A stretch of DNA of 64,000 bases from an uncultured Roseicyclus sp. (GCA_937139335.1 CAKZPN010000046.1:62001-126000); one strand, 5' to 3'. Shown: positions 17,118 through 25,986, numbered from the stretch's first letter. Notes: generated from the sequence alone by a model not told the origin. Program-made: numbers and translations.

Positions 17118-17196
17118 AATGGAACGCAAGCGAGCAATCGCTGTTCCATTACCTCCCTGTTGGACTTTGGCCGAGATTCGTCTCGGCCTTTTTTTT
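17118..17196 (+). ncRNA. Candidate trans-acting small RNA, about 79 nt
   Basis: The predicted transcript has three parts. First, a long hairpin: AATGGAAC (17118-17125) pairs with GTTCCATT (17143-17150), and inside it AGCGA pairs with TCGCT around GCAA, giving 13 base pairs with a 3-base bulge. Second, an unpaired linker ACCTCCCTGTTGGACTT containing CCTCCC, complementary to Shine-Dalgarno sequences. Third, a Rho-independent terminator, GGCCGAGA-TTCG-TCTCGGCC plus eight Ts (17169-17196). No ORF of reasonable size lies within it. The layout (5' hairpin, exposed CCUCC, strong terminator) is that of Hfq-type sRNAs of Rhodobacter and rhizobia. I do not recognise a specific family. Confidence 0.65.
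17169..17196 (+). terminator. Rho-independent terminator of the small RNA
   Basis: A perfect 8-bp stem, GGCCGAGA and TCTCGGCC, closed by a stable TTCG tetraloop and followed directly by eight T residues. It is the clearest intrinsic terminator in the window. It ends 27 bases before the GNAT gene, so it terminates transcription coming from upstream, not that gene. Confidence 0.9.
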
Positions 17197-17223
17197 GGCT
17201 GATCCAGCGGGAGCCTGCGCGGC

Positions 17224-17700
17224 ATGAGCGTTGCCAAGGTCGAAACAAACCCTTCCGATTTCCAGGATTATGCCGCGCTGCACCGGCTTTTGACCCTTGC
17301 CTTCGCCGGAATGGCCGATCGGATCGACCCGCCCTCGTCGCTGACGCGGCTGACCGAGGACGGGCTGAGGGTCAAGGCGGCGGAAGAAGACCTGTTCCTG
17401 ATCCGCGAAAACGGCCAGCCCCTCGCCTGCCTTTTCGGCGCCGCGCAGCCCGGCTGCTACTACATCGGCAAGCTCGCCGTCGCTGCAGCGCAGCGCAACC
17501 GCGGCCTCGCCCGCGCACTGGTCGACGCGGCGGCGGACCAAGCCCGCGCCTTCGCCCTGCCCGCGCTGAAGTTGCAGACCCGGGTAGAGCTGACGGAAAA
17601 CCACGCCACCTTCACACGTCTTGGCTTTGTGCAGACGGCGGCCACCTCGCATCCGGGCTACGACCGCCCGACCTCGCTCACCTTCCGCCGCGCGCTCTGA
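17224..17700 (+). CDS. GNAT-family N-acetyltransferase
   Basis: A 158-residue acetyl-CoA-dependent transferase. The acetyl-CoA binding loop is QRNRGLARAL (about residues 90-99) preceded by the beta-4 strand YYIGKLAV, and followed by the C-terminal KLQTRVELTENHATFTRLGFVQT segment, in which the NxxAxxxxxxLGF pattern is characteristic of the superfamily. Length is normal. The substrate cannot be inferred. It begins just after the sRNA terminator and stands alone before purL. Confidence 0.88.
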   Translation: MSVAKVETNPSDFQDYAALHRLLTLAFAGMADRIDPPSSLTRLTEDGLRVKAAEEDLFLIRENGQPLACLFGAAQPGCYYIGKLAVAAAQRNRGLARALVDAAADQARAFALPALKLQTRVELTENHATFTRLGFVQTAATSHPGYDRPTSLTFRRAL

Positions 17701-17739
17701 CGCGGCGCGCGCCCCTTCCCCCTGCGGCGCGGCTGACGT

Positions 17740-17763
17740 AAACAGCCCGCCAAACGGGGGACA
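17740..17763 (+). promoter_or_regulatory. purL leader segment shared with the liv ATPase leader
   Basis: AAACAGCCCG followed after one base by CAAACGGGGGACA, the latter carrying the ribosome site just before the purL ATG. The same two blocks flank the hairpin before the ABC ATPase gene at 28402-28445, where they are separated by 21 bases that complete the hairpin. No function is known. Confidence 0.4.
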
Positions 17764-17768
17764 TCCGA

Positions 17769-19928
17769 ATGACCGAGCCTGCCATCACGCCCGACCTGAT
17801 CGCCGCGCACGGGCTGAAGCCCGACGAATACGACCGCATCCTCGAGATCATCGGGCGCGAACCGAGCTTCACCGAACTGGGCATCTTTTCCGCGATGTGG
17901 AACGAGCATTGTTCCTACAAGTCGTCGAAGAAATGGCTGCGCACGCTGCCCACCACCGGCCCGCAGGTCATCTGCGGCCCCGGCGAGAACGCGGGCGTGG
18001 TCGACATCGGCGACGGGCAGGCCGTGGTCTTCAAGATGGAAAGCCACAACCACCCCAGCTACATCGAGCCCTACCAGGGCGCCGCCACCGGCGTCGGCGG
18101 CATCCTGCGCGACGTCTTCACCATGGGTGCCCGCCCCATCGCGGCGATGAACGCGCTGAGCTTCGGCGAAAAGGACCACCCGAAGACCCGCCAGCTTGTC
18201 CATGGCGTGGTCGAGGGCGTGGGCGGCTACGGCAACTGTTTCGGCGTTCCGAACATCGGCGGCGAGGTGCGGTTTCACCGCGCCTACAACGGCAACTGCC
18301 TCGTCAACGCCTTCGCCGCGGGCCTCGCGGAGACCGACGCGATCTTCTACTCCGCCGCCTCGGGCGTCGGCATGCCGGTCGTCTACCTCGGCGCCAAGAC
18401 CGGGCGCGACGGCGTCGGTGGCGCGACCATGGCCTCGGCCGAGTTCGACGACACGATCGAGGACAAGCGCCCCACCGTGCAGGTCGGCGACCCGTTCACC
18501 GAGAAACGCCTGCTCGAAGCCTGCCTCGAACTGATGGCCTCGGGTGCCGTCATCTCGATACAGGACATGGGGGCAGCCGGCCTCACCTGTTCGGCGGTGG
18601 AGATGGGCGACAAGGGCAAACTCGGCATCAAGCTCACGCTCGACCACGTGCCGCAGCGCGAAACCGGCATGACGGCCTACGAGATGATGCTGTCGGAGAG
18701 CCAGGAGCGCATGCTCATGGTCCTGAAACCGTCGATGGAGGCCAAGGCGCGGGCGATCTTCGACAAGTGGGACCTCGATTTCGCCATCGTCGGCGAAACC
18801 ATCGCCGAGGATCGCTTTCTGATCCTGCACGGCAACGAGACGATGGCCGACCTGCCACTGTCGAAACTCGCCTCCTCCGCTCCCGAGTACGACCGGCCCT
18901 GGGTCGAGACACCCGCCGCGGCGGAGCTGGCCCCGGTGCCCGAGGTCGACGCCATCGACGCGCTGGAGGCGCTGATCTGTTCGCCCAACTACTGCTCGAA
19001 GGCCTGGGTCTACGAGCAATACGACCACATGGTGATGGCCGACACGGTCGTCGCCCCCGGCCTCGGCGCGGGCGTGGTGCGGGTGCATGGCACGCCCAAG
19101 GCGCTCGCCTTCACCTCCGACGTGACGCCGCGCTACGTGAAGGCGAACCCGGTTGAAGGCGGCAAGCAGGCGGTGGCCGAGGCCTATCGCAACCTGGTCG
19201 CGGTCGGGGCAAGGCCGCTCGCCACCACAGACAACCTCAACTTCGGCAATCCGGAAAAGCCCGAGATCATGGGCCAGTTCGTCGGCGCGATCAAAGGCAT
19301 CGGGGCGGCCTGCGCGGCGCTCGACATGCCGATCGTGTCGGGCAACGTCTCGCTCTACAACGAGACCGACGGCCAAGGCATCCTGCCCACGCCCACCATC
19401 GGCGCGGTCGGCCTGCTCGACACGCTCGACGACCTGATCGCGGGCGTCGCGCGCGCCGGTCACGTGCTGCTCCTGCTGGGCGAGACGCGCGGGCACCTGG
19501 GCCAATCCGCCCTGCTGGCCGAGGTCTTCAACCGCGAGGACGGCGATGCGCCGCCCGTCGACCTGGAGGCCGAACGCCGCGCGGGCGAGTTCATCCTTGC
19601 CAACCGGCACTGGATCACCGCCTGCACCGATCTCAGCGACGGCGGCCTCGCGCTCGCCGCCTTCGAGATGGCGGTGGCGGCGGGCGTCGGCGTCACGCTC
19701 GACGCGAGCGAGATGGCAACGCTCTACGGCGAGGACCAGGGCCGCTACCTGATCGCCACCAGCTTCGACAAGGCCGAGGCGCTGATGGTCGCGGCGGGAC
19801 AGGCCGGCGTGCCCCTCCTCACGGTCGGGAAGGTCGGCGGCGACAGCATCCGCTTCGGCGGGTCCGAAGCGCCGCTGGCCGATCTGGACGCCCAGTGGCG
19901 CGGCGCCTTCGCGGCCCATTTCGGCTGA
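17769..19928 (+). CDS. purL: Phosphoribosylformylglycinamidine synthase subunit PurL
   Basis: A 719-residue subunit II of FGAM synthase, which uses ATP and ammonia delivered by PurQ to convert FGAR to FGAM in purine synthesis. Typical motifs are [13 protein letters not shown] (residues about 43-55), [37 protein letters not shown] with the ATP and substrate loops, and [17 protein letters not shown] in the second half. Length is that of the small PurL of the PurSQL system. PurQ and PurS genes are not adjacent here. It is followed by bolA after 77 bases. Confidence 0.97.
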   Translation: MTEPAITPDLIAAHGLKPDEYDRILEIIGREPSFTELGIFSAMWNEHCSYKSSKKWLRTLPTTGPQVICGPGENAGVVDIGDGQAVVFKMESHNHPSYIEPYQGAATGVGGILRDVFTMGARPIAAMNALSFGEKDHPKTRQLVHGVVEGVGGYGNCFGVPNIGGEVRFHRAYNGNCLVNAFAAGLAETDAIFYSAASGVGMPVVYLGAKTGRDGVGGATMASAEFDDTIEDKRPTVQVGDPFTEKRLLEACLELMASGAVISIQDMGAAGLTCSAVEMGDKGKLGIKLTLDHVPQRETGMTAYEMMLSESQERMLMVLKPSMEAKARAIFDKWDLDFAIVGETIAEDRFLILHGNETMADLPLSKLASSAPEYDRPWVETPAAAELAPVPEVDAIDALEALICSPNYCSKAWVYEQYDHMVMADTVVAPGLGAGVVRVHGTPKALAFTSDVTPRYVKANPVEGGKQAVAEAYRNLVAVGARPLATTDNLNFGNPEKPEIMGQFVGAIKGIGAACAALDMPIVSGNVSLYNETDGQGILPTPTIGAVGLLDTLDDLIAGVARAGHVLLLLGETRGHLGQSALLAEVFNREDGDAPPVDLEAERRAGEFILANRHWITACTDLSDGGLALAAFEMAVAAGVGVTLDASEMATLYGEDQGRYLIATSFDKAEALMVAAGQAGVPLLTVGKVGGDSIRFGGSEAPLADLDAQWRGAFAAHFG

Positions 19929-20005
19929 GCCCGCGCCCATTCGCCCCGCTTGCGGGTCCGGCCCTCGCGGCCTACATCTTTGAAGACAGCAGCCAAGGAT
20001 TGCCC

Positions 20006-20242
20006 ATGCCCATCACCGCCCGCGAGATCGAGGACATGCTGCGCGCCTCCTTCCCCGACGCCCGGATCACGGTCGAGGGGGACGACGGCGCGCATTTCGC
20101 CGCACAGGTCGTGGACGAGAGCTTTCGCGGGCTTAACCGCGTGCAGCAGCAACGCGCGGTCTACGCCGCGCTGAAGGACAAGATGGCCGGCAGCCAGGGC
20201 GACCTGCACGCGCTGGCCCTGACGACCAAAGCCCCGGATTGA
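20006..20242 (+). CDS. BolA-family protein
   Basis: A 78-residue BolA/IbaG-type protein. Family features are the N-terminal helix with IEDMLRASFPDARITVEGDDGAHFAAQVV and the helix-turn-helix-like LNRVQQQRAVYAALKDKM with the C-terminal HALALTT strand. BolA proteins form [2Fe-2S]-bridged heterodimers with monothiol glutaredoxins through the conserved His region. The gene for such a glutaredoxin starts 15 bases downstream, which supports both assignments. The ATG at 20006 gives the normal family length. Confidence 0.92.
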   Translation: MPITAREIEDMLRASFPDARITVEGDDGAHFAAQVVDESFRGLNRVQQQRAVYAALKDKMAGSQGDLHALALTTKAPD

Positions 20243-20257
20243 AAGGGAACCCCGACA

Positions 20258-20617
20258 ATGACCGCCAGTGAGACCATCAAGCAAACCGTCACCGCGAACG
20301 ACGTGGTGCTGTTCATGAAGGGCACCAAGACCATGCCGCAATGCGGGTTCTCGTCCCGCGTGGCGGGCGTTCTGAACTTCATGGGCGTCGAGTTCCAGGA
20401 CGTGAACGTGCTGGCCGACGAGGAGATCCGCCAGGGCATCAAGGATTATTCCGACTGGCCGACGATCCCGCAGCTCTACGTGAAGGGCGAATTCGTCGGC
20501 GGTTGCGACATCATCACCGAGATGACGCTGTCGGGCGAGCTCGACACGCTGTTCGCGGAGAACGGCATCAGCTACGACAAGGATGCCGCCGACAAGATCC
20601 GCGAAGCCAACGCCTGA
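20258..20617 (+). CDS. grxD: Monothiol glutaredoxin, Grx4/GrxD family
   Basis: A 119-residue CGFS-type glutaredoxin. The active site PQCGFSSR has Cys29, and the glutathione-binding WPTIPQLYVKGEFVGGCDI segment is intact. Such proteins carry and transfer [2Fe-2S] clusters and work with BolA in iron sensing and cluster delivery rather than as reductases. It is transcribed with the bolA gene just upstream and followed by a terminator-type hairpin at 20651. Confidence 0.95.
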   Translation: MTASETIKQTVTANDVVLFMKGTKTMPQCGFSSRVAGVLNFMGVEFQDVNVLADEEIRQGIKDYSDWPTIPQLYVKGEFVGGCDIITEMTLSGELDTLFAENGISYDKDAADKIREANA

Positions 20618-20650
20618 GGGGTGTTTCGCCCGCTGGCGCGGGCGACCCGT

Positions 20651-20692
20651 GCGAGGGGGTTTCACCCCCTCGCGCTCCCCCAGGATATTTGA
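20651..20692 (+). terminator. Terminator-type intergenic element after grxD
   Basis: GCGAGGGGGT-TTC-ACCCCCTCGC is a perfect 10-bp hairpin downstream of grxD, followed by GCTCCCCCAGGATATTTGAG. This tail matches the element after iorAB at 12427-12471 (TTCCCCCGGGGTATTTTCG). The shared layout suggests a family of dispersed terminator-like elements. It lies in the convergent grxD/der gap and probably serves grxD. Confidence 0.6.
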
Positions 20693-20719
20693 GAAACGAA
20701 GAAGAGATGGGCGGATCGC

Positions 20720-22189
20720 CTAGCCCTTCTTCGTCTCGCCCTTGCGCACGTGCTTGGCGAGCCGCGAGGGGATGGATTTCCGGCGGTCCTTGAACGGGTT
20801 CTGGTCGGCCTGGCTGCGCATCCAGAGCCGCACCGGCGTGCCGGGCATGTCGAAATCCTCGCGCAACCCGTTGACAAGGTAGCGCGAATAGCTTTCCGGC
20901 AGCTTCTCGGGCATCGAGCACATCACCACGAAACCGGGCGGCCGCGTCTTGGCCTGGGTCATGTAGCGCAGCCGGATGCGGCGGCCGGAGGGCGCCGGCG
21001 GCGGGTGCGCCTCGATCATCGCGGCGAGCCAGCGGTTCAGCCGCGCGGTGGAAATGCGGCGGTTCCAGACCTCGTGCGCCTTCAGGATCGCGGCCTGCAA
21101 CCGGTCGAGCCCCTTGCCGGTCTTGGCCGAGACGGTGACCAGCGGCGCGCCGCGCAGCTGCGGCAGGTGCAGTTCGAACGCCTCCTTCAAGGCCTTCAGC
21201 TTGTCCTGCTTTTCGGCCTCGAGGTCCCATTTGTTGACCGCGATGACCACCGCGCGCCCCTCGCGCTCGGCCAGATCGGCGATGCGCAGGTCCTGGGTCT
21301 CGAAGGGGATGGCGGCGTCGAGCAGCACCACGACGACCTCTGCGAATTTCACCGCGCGCAAACCGTCGGCGACCGAGAGTTTCTCGAGCTTTTCCTGGAT
21401 CCGGGCCTTCTTGCGCATGCCGGCGGTGTCGAAGATCCGCATCGGGGTGCCGTCCCAGGTGAAGGGGACGGAGATCGCGTCGCGGGTGATGCCCGCCTCG
21501 GGGCCGGTCAGCAGGCGTTCCTCGCCGACGATCTGGTTGATCAGCGTCGACTTGCCTGCGTTGGGGCGGCCTACGATGGCGATCTGCAAGGGACGTGAGG
21601 GAGTTATGAGGCGTTCTTGAGATGATGCATCATCGTCGTCGACATCGACGTTCACGTCGACATCGGTCTCGGCGTCCTCGTCGCGCTCCTCGGTGTGCTC
21701 GATCAGCGACTGGAGGACCACGGCGAGTTCGGCCATGCCCTCGCCATGCTCGGCGGAGAGCCCGATCGGCTCGCCGAGGCCGAGATTGTAGGCCTCGTAC
21801 ATCCCCGCCTCGCCCGCGCGCCCCTCGGCCTTGTTGGCGGCGAGGATCACCGGCTTGCCGGAGCGGCGCAGGATGTCGGCGAAGAGCGTGTCGTTGGGCG
21901 TGACGCCGGCGCGCGCGTCGACGAGGAAAAGGACCGCGTCGGCCATCTGCACCGCGCGTTCGGAGAGCCGCCGCATCCGGCCCTGCAGGCTGTCGTCGGT
22001 CGCGTCCTCGAGACCGGCGGTGTCGATCACGGTGAAGCGCAGGTCGCCCAGCCGCGCGGCCCCCTCGCGCAGGTCGCGCGTGACGCCGGGCTGGTCGTCG
22101 ACCAGCGCCAGTTTCTTGCCCACCAGCCGGTTGAACAGCGTGGACTTGCCGACATTGGGGCGGCCGACGATGGCGAGGGTAAAGCTCAT
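20720..22189 (-). CDS. der: Ribosome biogenesis GTPase Der
   Basis: A 489-residue double-GTPase (EngA) required for 50S subunit maturation. Two complete G domains are seen: GRPNVGKST at residues 8-16 with DTAGLED and NKAEG, and GRPNAGKST near residues 203-211 with DTAGMRKKA and NKWD, followed by the KH-like C-terminal domain (residues about 380-470). The linker between the G domains, residues about 166-190, is unusually acidic, dominated by Asp and Val-Asp repeats. Length is a little above the E. coli protein because of this linker. Confidence 0.97.
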   Translation of the reverse strand: MSFTLAIVGRPNVGKSTLFNRLVGKKLALVDDQPGVTRDLREGAARLGDLRFTVIDTAGLEDATDDSLQGRMRRLSERAVQMADAVLFLVDARAGVTPNDTLFADILRRSGKPVILAANKAEGRAGEAGMYEAYNLGLGEPIGLSAEHGEGMAELAVVLQSLIEHTEERDEDAETDVDVNVDVDDDDASSQERLITPSRPLQIAIVGRPNAGKSTLINQIVGEERLLTGPEAGITRDAISVPFTWDGTPMRIFDTAGMRKKARIQEKLEKLSVADGLRAVKFAEVVVVLLDAAIPFETQDLRIADLAEREGRAVVIAVNKWDLEAEKQDKLKALKEAFELHLPQLRGAPLVTVSAKTGKGLDRLQAAILKAHEVWNRRISTARLNRWLAAMIEAHPPPAPSGRRIRLRYMTQAKTRPPGFVVMCSMPEKLPESYSRYLVNGLREDFDMPGTPVRLWMRSQADQNPFKDRRKSIPSRLAKHVRKGETKKG

Positions 22190-22256
22190 GGGGTCACATC
22201 CGGGCTGGCGAAGGGCGGCAGATACCCCATGCCCCCCGCGCCATCAAGCCCCGCCA

Positions 22257-22706
22257 TCATGGTGCCAGCGTGCGGAGCGCCCGGTCGAGCGCTTGCAGGA
22301 AGGCGCTGCGGTCGGATTTCGAGAACGGACGCGGGCCGCCGCCAAGCGTCTGGCCCTCCAGCCCGCCGCGCAGGTCGGCCATCAGGTCACGGGTGGCGAG
22401 GCGCGCGCCGATGTTCTGCTGTGTCAGCCGTTCGCCATGATGCGTCAGCACCGCGGCCCCGGCCTTCAGCGCGCGGTCGGCGAGCGGCAGGTCGGCGGTG
22501 ATGACAAGGGTGCCGGGCACGGCCTCGGCGGCGATCAGGTCGTCGGCGGCGTCGAAGGCATCGCCGGCCATGGTCATCGTGATCAGCGGATGATCCGGGT
22601 GTCGCAGGTATTGCCCGGCGAAAAGGCGCACGGGCATCTTGTGGCGGAAGGCGACGGTGTAGATCTCCTCCTTCACCGGGCAGGCGTCGGCATCGACGAG
22701 AATCAT
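22257..22706 (-). CDS. YaiI/YqxD family protein (DUF188, PIN-like fold)
   Basis: A 149-residue cytoplasmic protein with the family N-terminus MILVDADACPVKEEIY and the central TMAGDAFDAADDLIAAEAVPGTLVITADLPLADRAL, in which the DxDACP and ITxDxPLA motifs are hallmark residues. The C-terminal segment LGGGPRPFSKSDRSAFLQALDRAL is also conserved. A PIN-like nuclease role has been suggested for the family but is unproven. The ATG at 22706 directly begins the conserved block. It lies between the 345-residue unknown gene and der on the same strand. Confidence 0.9.
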   Translation of the reverse strand: MILVDADACPVKEEIYTVAFRHKMPVRLFAGQYLRHPDHPLITMTMAGDAFDAADDLIAAEAVPGTLVITADLPLADRALKAGAAVLTHHGERLTQQNIGARLATRDLMADLRGGLEGQTLGGGPRPFSKSDRSAFLQALDRALRTLAP

Positions 22707-22728
22707 GGCCGCCCCTCCGAGGCAAGAA

Positions 22729-23766
22729 TCATGCGAAGAACCCTTCGTCAAACGGCACCGAGACCTCTGCACCACCCGCCTCGGTGAGTGTGACCTGCCC
22801 CTTCGCGACCGTCACCTCCCGCACCTCGGCCCAGCCCGGCGGGCGCGGCAGCGAGACCATCGCGTGGCGGATCATGTGGGTGCCGCCGAGCGGCAGCACC
22901 GTCGGCACGCCCATCGCCGTCAGTCGGTTCTCGCCCTGCGCCGCGGCCAGACCCGTGCCACCGGCGGCGCAGCCATCCTCGATCCCGATGATGCCGCGAT
23001 GCCGCCCGTTCCACGGGCTGAAATCGCGCCCGCCGTTCGAGACCCAGAGCATCGTCAACGGCATCAGCCGTGCATCCTTCAGCACGACCAGCATGTCATC
23101 CTCGGCGTTGCGCATCAGCACCGTCCAGCCGATGCGCGCACCGCGCGCCTCGACCAGCACACAGAAATCCTCGACCGCCTGGCCTGCGGGATAGGTGCGC
23201 AGGTCCCAGTCGCCGCCGTCCTCGCAGGGCAGGATCAGGTCGGGCTGGATCTGGTTCAGCGCCCAGAGGTTGTGGCCGGCGTACTGCGCCACCGGGTCGG
23301 TCAGCACCGCGCGCTTGGGCGAGAAGGACAGCCGCCCGCCTTCCGCCATGCGGCTCATCGGGTGATGGGCGAAGCTGACCGCACCTTCGCCGCCCTCGAC
23401 GCGGTGGGTCTGGTAGAGGACCGGGCCGGTGATGCGCGCATGCTTGTCCACCGTCGCGCCGCGCACCGGCACGCTGAGCCGCAGATGCGCCTCGGCCACA
23501 TCCTGCCGGATCACCTCCCACGGGCTGTTGGCGGTCGGACCGTGCGGCGGGCCATCCTCCACGTCGTCGCGGCCGAACGGCATGCACAGGAAATCGCCCG
23601 CCAGCCGCCTGTTCACCAGCGGGATGTCTGGGTTCTCCTGCACCTCCGCCTCGTCGCGCCACGGGGCATTGTGCAGGGGGTGCCGGCCGCCCACCTGCCA
23701 TTCGGGGATGTTGCCGACCGCAGGGTCGAGCGTCAGGGAACTGTCGCCGTGGCGCAGCCGAATCAC
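22729..23766 (-). CDS. Conserved protein of unknown function, possibly mutarotase-like
   Basis: A 345-residue protein that I do not firmly recognise. It starts with GTG at 23766, overlapping the aldolase stop as GTGA, so it is translationally coupled to it. Visible segments are GRHPLHNAPWRDE, LAGDFLCMPFGRDDVEDGPPHGPTANSPW near residues 60-85, KHARITGPVLYQTHRVEGG, and SPWNGRHRGIIGIEDGCAAGG near residue 255. The distribution of His, Trp-Pro and beta-strand-like segments recalls galactose-mutarotase-type proteins that act on sugars, but this is weak. No signal peptide or membrane segment. Its partner aldolase suggests a role in sugar-acid breakdown. Confidence 0.7.
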   Translation of the reverse strand: MIRLRHGDSSLTLDPAVGNIPEWQVGGRHPLHNAPWRDEAEVQENPDIPLVNRRLAGDFLCMPFGRDDVEDGPPHGPTANSPWEVIRQDVAEAHLRLSVPVRGATVDKHARITGPVLYQTHRVEGGEGAVSFAHHPMSRMAEGGRLSFSPKRAVLTDPVAQYAGHNLWALNQIQPDLILPCEDGGDWDLRTYPAGQAVEDFCVLVEARGARIGWTVLMRNAEDDMLVVLKDARLMPLTMLWVSNGGRDFSPWNGRHRGIIGIEDGCAAGGTGLAAAQGENRLTAMGVPTVLPLGGTHMIRHAMVSLPRPPGWAEVREVTVAKGQVTLTEAGGAEVSVPFDEGFFA

Positions 23767-24524
23767 GCCGCCCCCCGCGCCAGCGCCCGCAAGCTGTCGG
23801 TGATGACGTTGCTGTCGGCGCCGAGCCCGAGGAACGTGATCCCGGCCTCTGCCATCTGCGCGAAACGCGACGGCGCCACGATGATGCCTGCGGCCTTGCC
23901 CGCATCGGTGATGATCTTGATTCCCTGCAGGATTTCCGCCCACAACTCCGGCGCGCCGAGGTCGTCGCGGAACCCCATGTCGCCGCCGAGATCGGCCGGA
24001 CCGATGAAGACGCAATCGACGCCCTCGACCGCCGCAATCCCTGCAAGATCCGTCATGGCGGCGCGGCTTTCGGCCTGCACGATCACGCAGATCTCCTCAT
24101 TCGCGGTGGCGGCGTAATCGGGGATGCCACCATAGCCGCCGGCCCGCATTGTCGCCCCGCCGTTGCCGCGGATGCCCTCGGGCGGGTAGCGGCAGGCGCG
24201 CACGGCGGCCTCGGCTTCGGCTGCGGAGTTGATCATCGGCACCATCACCGTCTGCGCGCCAAGGTCGAGCACCTGTTTCAGCACCCAGGGCTCGCCCACC
24301 GGCACGCGCACGACCGGTGCGGTGCCGGTCCCCTCAAGCACCATCAACTGCCGGCGGATCAGCGTCGGGTCCCAGGGCCCGTGTTCGCCGTCTATCAGGC
24401 ACCAGTCGAATCCGGCGCGGCCGGCGATCTCGGTCACGGTCTCGGACCCGAGCGCAAGCCAGAGCCCGCGCAGCATGTCGCCCGCCGCCATCGCGGCCTT
24501 CAACTCGTTTCGTGGTGCCGGCAT
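23763..24524 (-). CDS. HpcH/HpaI-family aldolase
   Basis: A 253-residue class II (metal-dependent) aldolase that reversibly cleaves 2-oxo-4-hydroxy acids to pyruvate-type and aldehyde products. Motifs: FDWCLIDGEHGPWD (catalytic His near residue 46), VVRVP (substrate Arg near residue 72), VQAESRAAMTD (metal-binding Glu near residue 150) and VFIGPADLGGDMG (metal-binding Asp near residue 177). The start at 24524 gives the normal length; it lies 26 bases after the puuD stop. It is coupled to the downstream 345-residue gene. The link to purine breakdown is by position only. Confidence 0.92.
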   Translation of the reverse strand: MPAPRNELKAAMAAGDMLRGLWLALGSETVTEIAGRAGFDWCLIDGEHGPWDPTLIRRQLMVLEGTGTAPVVRVPVGEPWVLKQVLDLGAQTVMVPMINSAAEAEAAVRACRYPPEGIRGNGGATMRAGGYGGIPDYAATANEEICVIVQAESRAAMTDLAGIAAVEGVDCVFIGPADLGGDMGFRDDLGAPELWAEILQGIKIITDAGKAAGIIVAPSRFAQMAEAGITFLGLGADSNVITDSLRALARGAA

Positions 24525-24550
24525 GTCGTGTCTCCCCCCTGCCCGTCCCC

Positions 24551-25780
24551 TTAAAGCGCCCCGCCCGTGACCTCGCGATACCAGGTCCGGATCAGCGCGC
24601 GGTCCTCCTCGGTCAGGAAGGCATAGGCGCCCGGCGGCATGGCATGGCTGGCGCCGGCCTGAAGGTAGATGGCCTGCGCCTGGGCCGCAATGCGCGTGTC
24701 GCTGTCGAGCATCACGCCGCCCGGCGCGCCGGCGAGCCCGGGCATATAGACCTCGGCCGCGTGGCACATGGCGCAGTTGGAATACACAAGATCAGCCACC
24801 TCGGTGAACTGGCCGTGGGCCGCGAAGCGCTCCTGAAGCGGCGACAGCGCGGCCTCCTCGACCGGCGCATCGTCGCGCATCAGCGGCAGCACCGAGAGCC
24901 AGACGATGATGCCGAAGATCAGCGCCGTCGCGCCCCAGGTCCACCAGAGCATCCCCTTGCGGGCATGCATCGAGTTGAAGAAATGTCGGATCGTGACGCC
25001 CATCAGGAACACGAGCGCCGCGATCAGCCAGTTCCACTCCGATGCGAAGGCGAGCGGGTAGTGGTTCGACAGCATCAGGAAGATCACCGGCAGCGTCAGG
25101 TAGTTGTTGTGGGTCGACCGGAGCTTGGCGATCTTGCCGTATTTCGCGTCGGGCGTGCGGCCGGCCTTTAGGTCCGCCACCACGATCCGCTGGTTCGGGA
25201 TGATGATATGCGCCACGTTCGCCGTCATGATCGTCGCCGTCAGCGCGCCGAGATGCAGCAGCGCCGCGCGGCCCGAGAACACCTGTGTGTAGCCCCAGGA
25301 GATGACAACGAGAATGCCGAAAAGCACGATCATCAGCGTCGTCGGGCTGTCGCCGAGCTTCGACTTGCAGAGCAGGTCATAGACCACCCAGCCAAGCGCC
25401 AGCGACAGGCCCGAGATCACCATCGCCTGCCAGGGCGCCAGATCCATCACCCGCCAGTCGATCAGGTAAAGCTCCGCCCCGACCCAATAGAGCAGGATCA
25501 AGAGCGCCACGCCGGAGAGCCAGGTGAAATAGCTTTCCCATTTGAACCAGGTCAGGTGCTCGGGCATCTCGGCCGGCGCGACCATGTATTTCTGGATGTG
25601 GTAGAAGCCGCCGCCATGGATCTGCCATTCCTCGCCGTCGGCGGGACCGGGGATGTCGCGATTCAACCCCAGGTCGAGCGCGATGAAGTAGAAGCTCGAC
25701 CCGATCCAAGCCATCGCCGTGATGACATGCAGCCAGCGGGCGGCGAACTCTGCCCAGTGCAGCAAGATTGTGGTATCCAT
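24551..25780 (-). CDS. puuD: Membrane urate oxidase PuuD with C-terminal cytochrome c domain
   Basis: A 409-residue inner-membrane protein. Residues 1 to about 300 hold eight or so hydrophobic helices with WLHVITAMAWIGSSFYFIALDLGL at the start and RSTHNNYLTLPVIFLMLSNHYP near residue 220. Residues about 325-405 are a periplasmic cytochrome c domain with the haem site CAMCH (about residues 334-338) and a distal Met in SHAMPPGAY. PuuD oxidises urate to 5-hydroxyisourate, feeding electrons to the respiratory chain. It is divergent from allantoicase, a later enzyme of the same pathway. Start at 25780 chosen to match the first helix. Confidence 0.92.
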   Translation of the reverse strand: MDTTILLHWAEFAARWLHVITAMAWIGSSFYFIALDLGLNRDIPGPADGEEWQIHGGGFYHIQKYMVAPAEMPEHLTWFKWESYFTWLSGVALLILLYWVGAELYLIDWRVMDLAPWQAMVISGLSLALGWVVYDLLCKSKLGDSPTTLMIVLFGILVVISWGYTQVFSGRAALLHLGALTATIMTANVAHIIIPNQRIVVADLKAGRTPDAKYGKIAKLRSTHNNYLTLPVIFLMLSNHYPLAFASEWNWLIAALVFLMGVTIRHFFNSMHARKGMLWWTWGATALIFGIIVWLSVLPLMRDDAPVEEAALSPLQERFAAHGQFTEVADLVYSNCAMCHAAEVYMPGLAGAPGGVMLDSDTRIAAQAQAIYLQAGASHAMPPGAYAFLTEEDRALIRTWYREVTGGAL

Positions 25781-25986
25781 GGTCCCCTCGTGTCGCGCTG
25801 CCGGGTTTCCGGGCATTTGCCCAATCCTCGGACGAAATGGCGACCGGGCGCAAGTCGTGCCTGCGCGCGGCCCTTGCCCTTGAGCGCAAAAGCCGCGTAT
25901 GCCCTGTGCGTTTGCTGCATTCGAGGGCAGAGCGGCGCGGCCCACCCGGCCCTGCGCCGCAGACCCTCCCCGTTCGGACCCGTAAC

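Noticed and set aside
16981..17223. A tRNA or 6S RNA in the lysR-GNAT gap
   Set aside because: There is no cloverleaf, T-loop GTTCGA or CCA-type end, and no long 6S-like single hairpin with a central bubble; the structure fits a short sRNA better.
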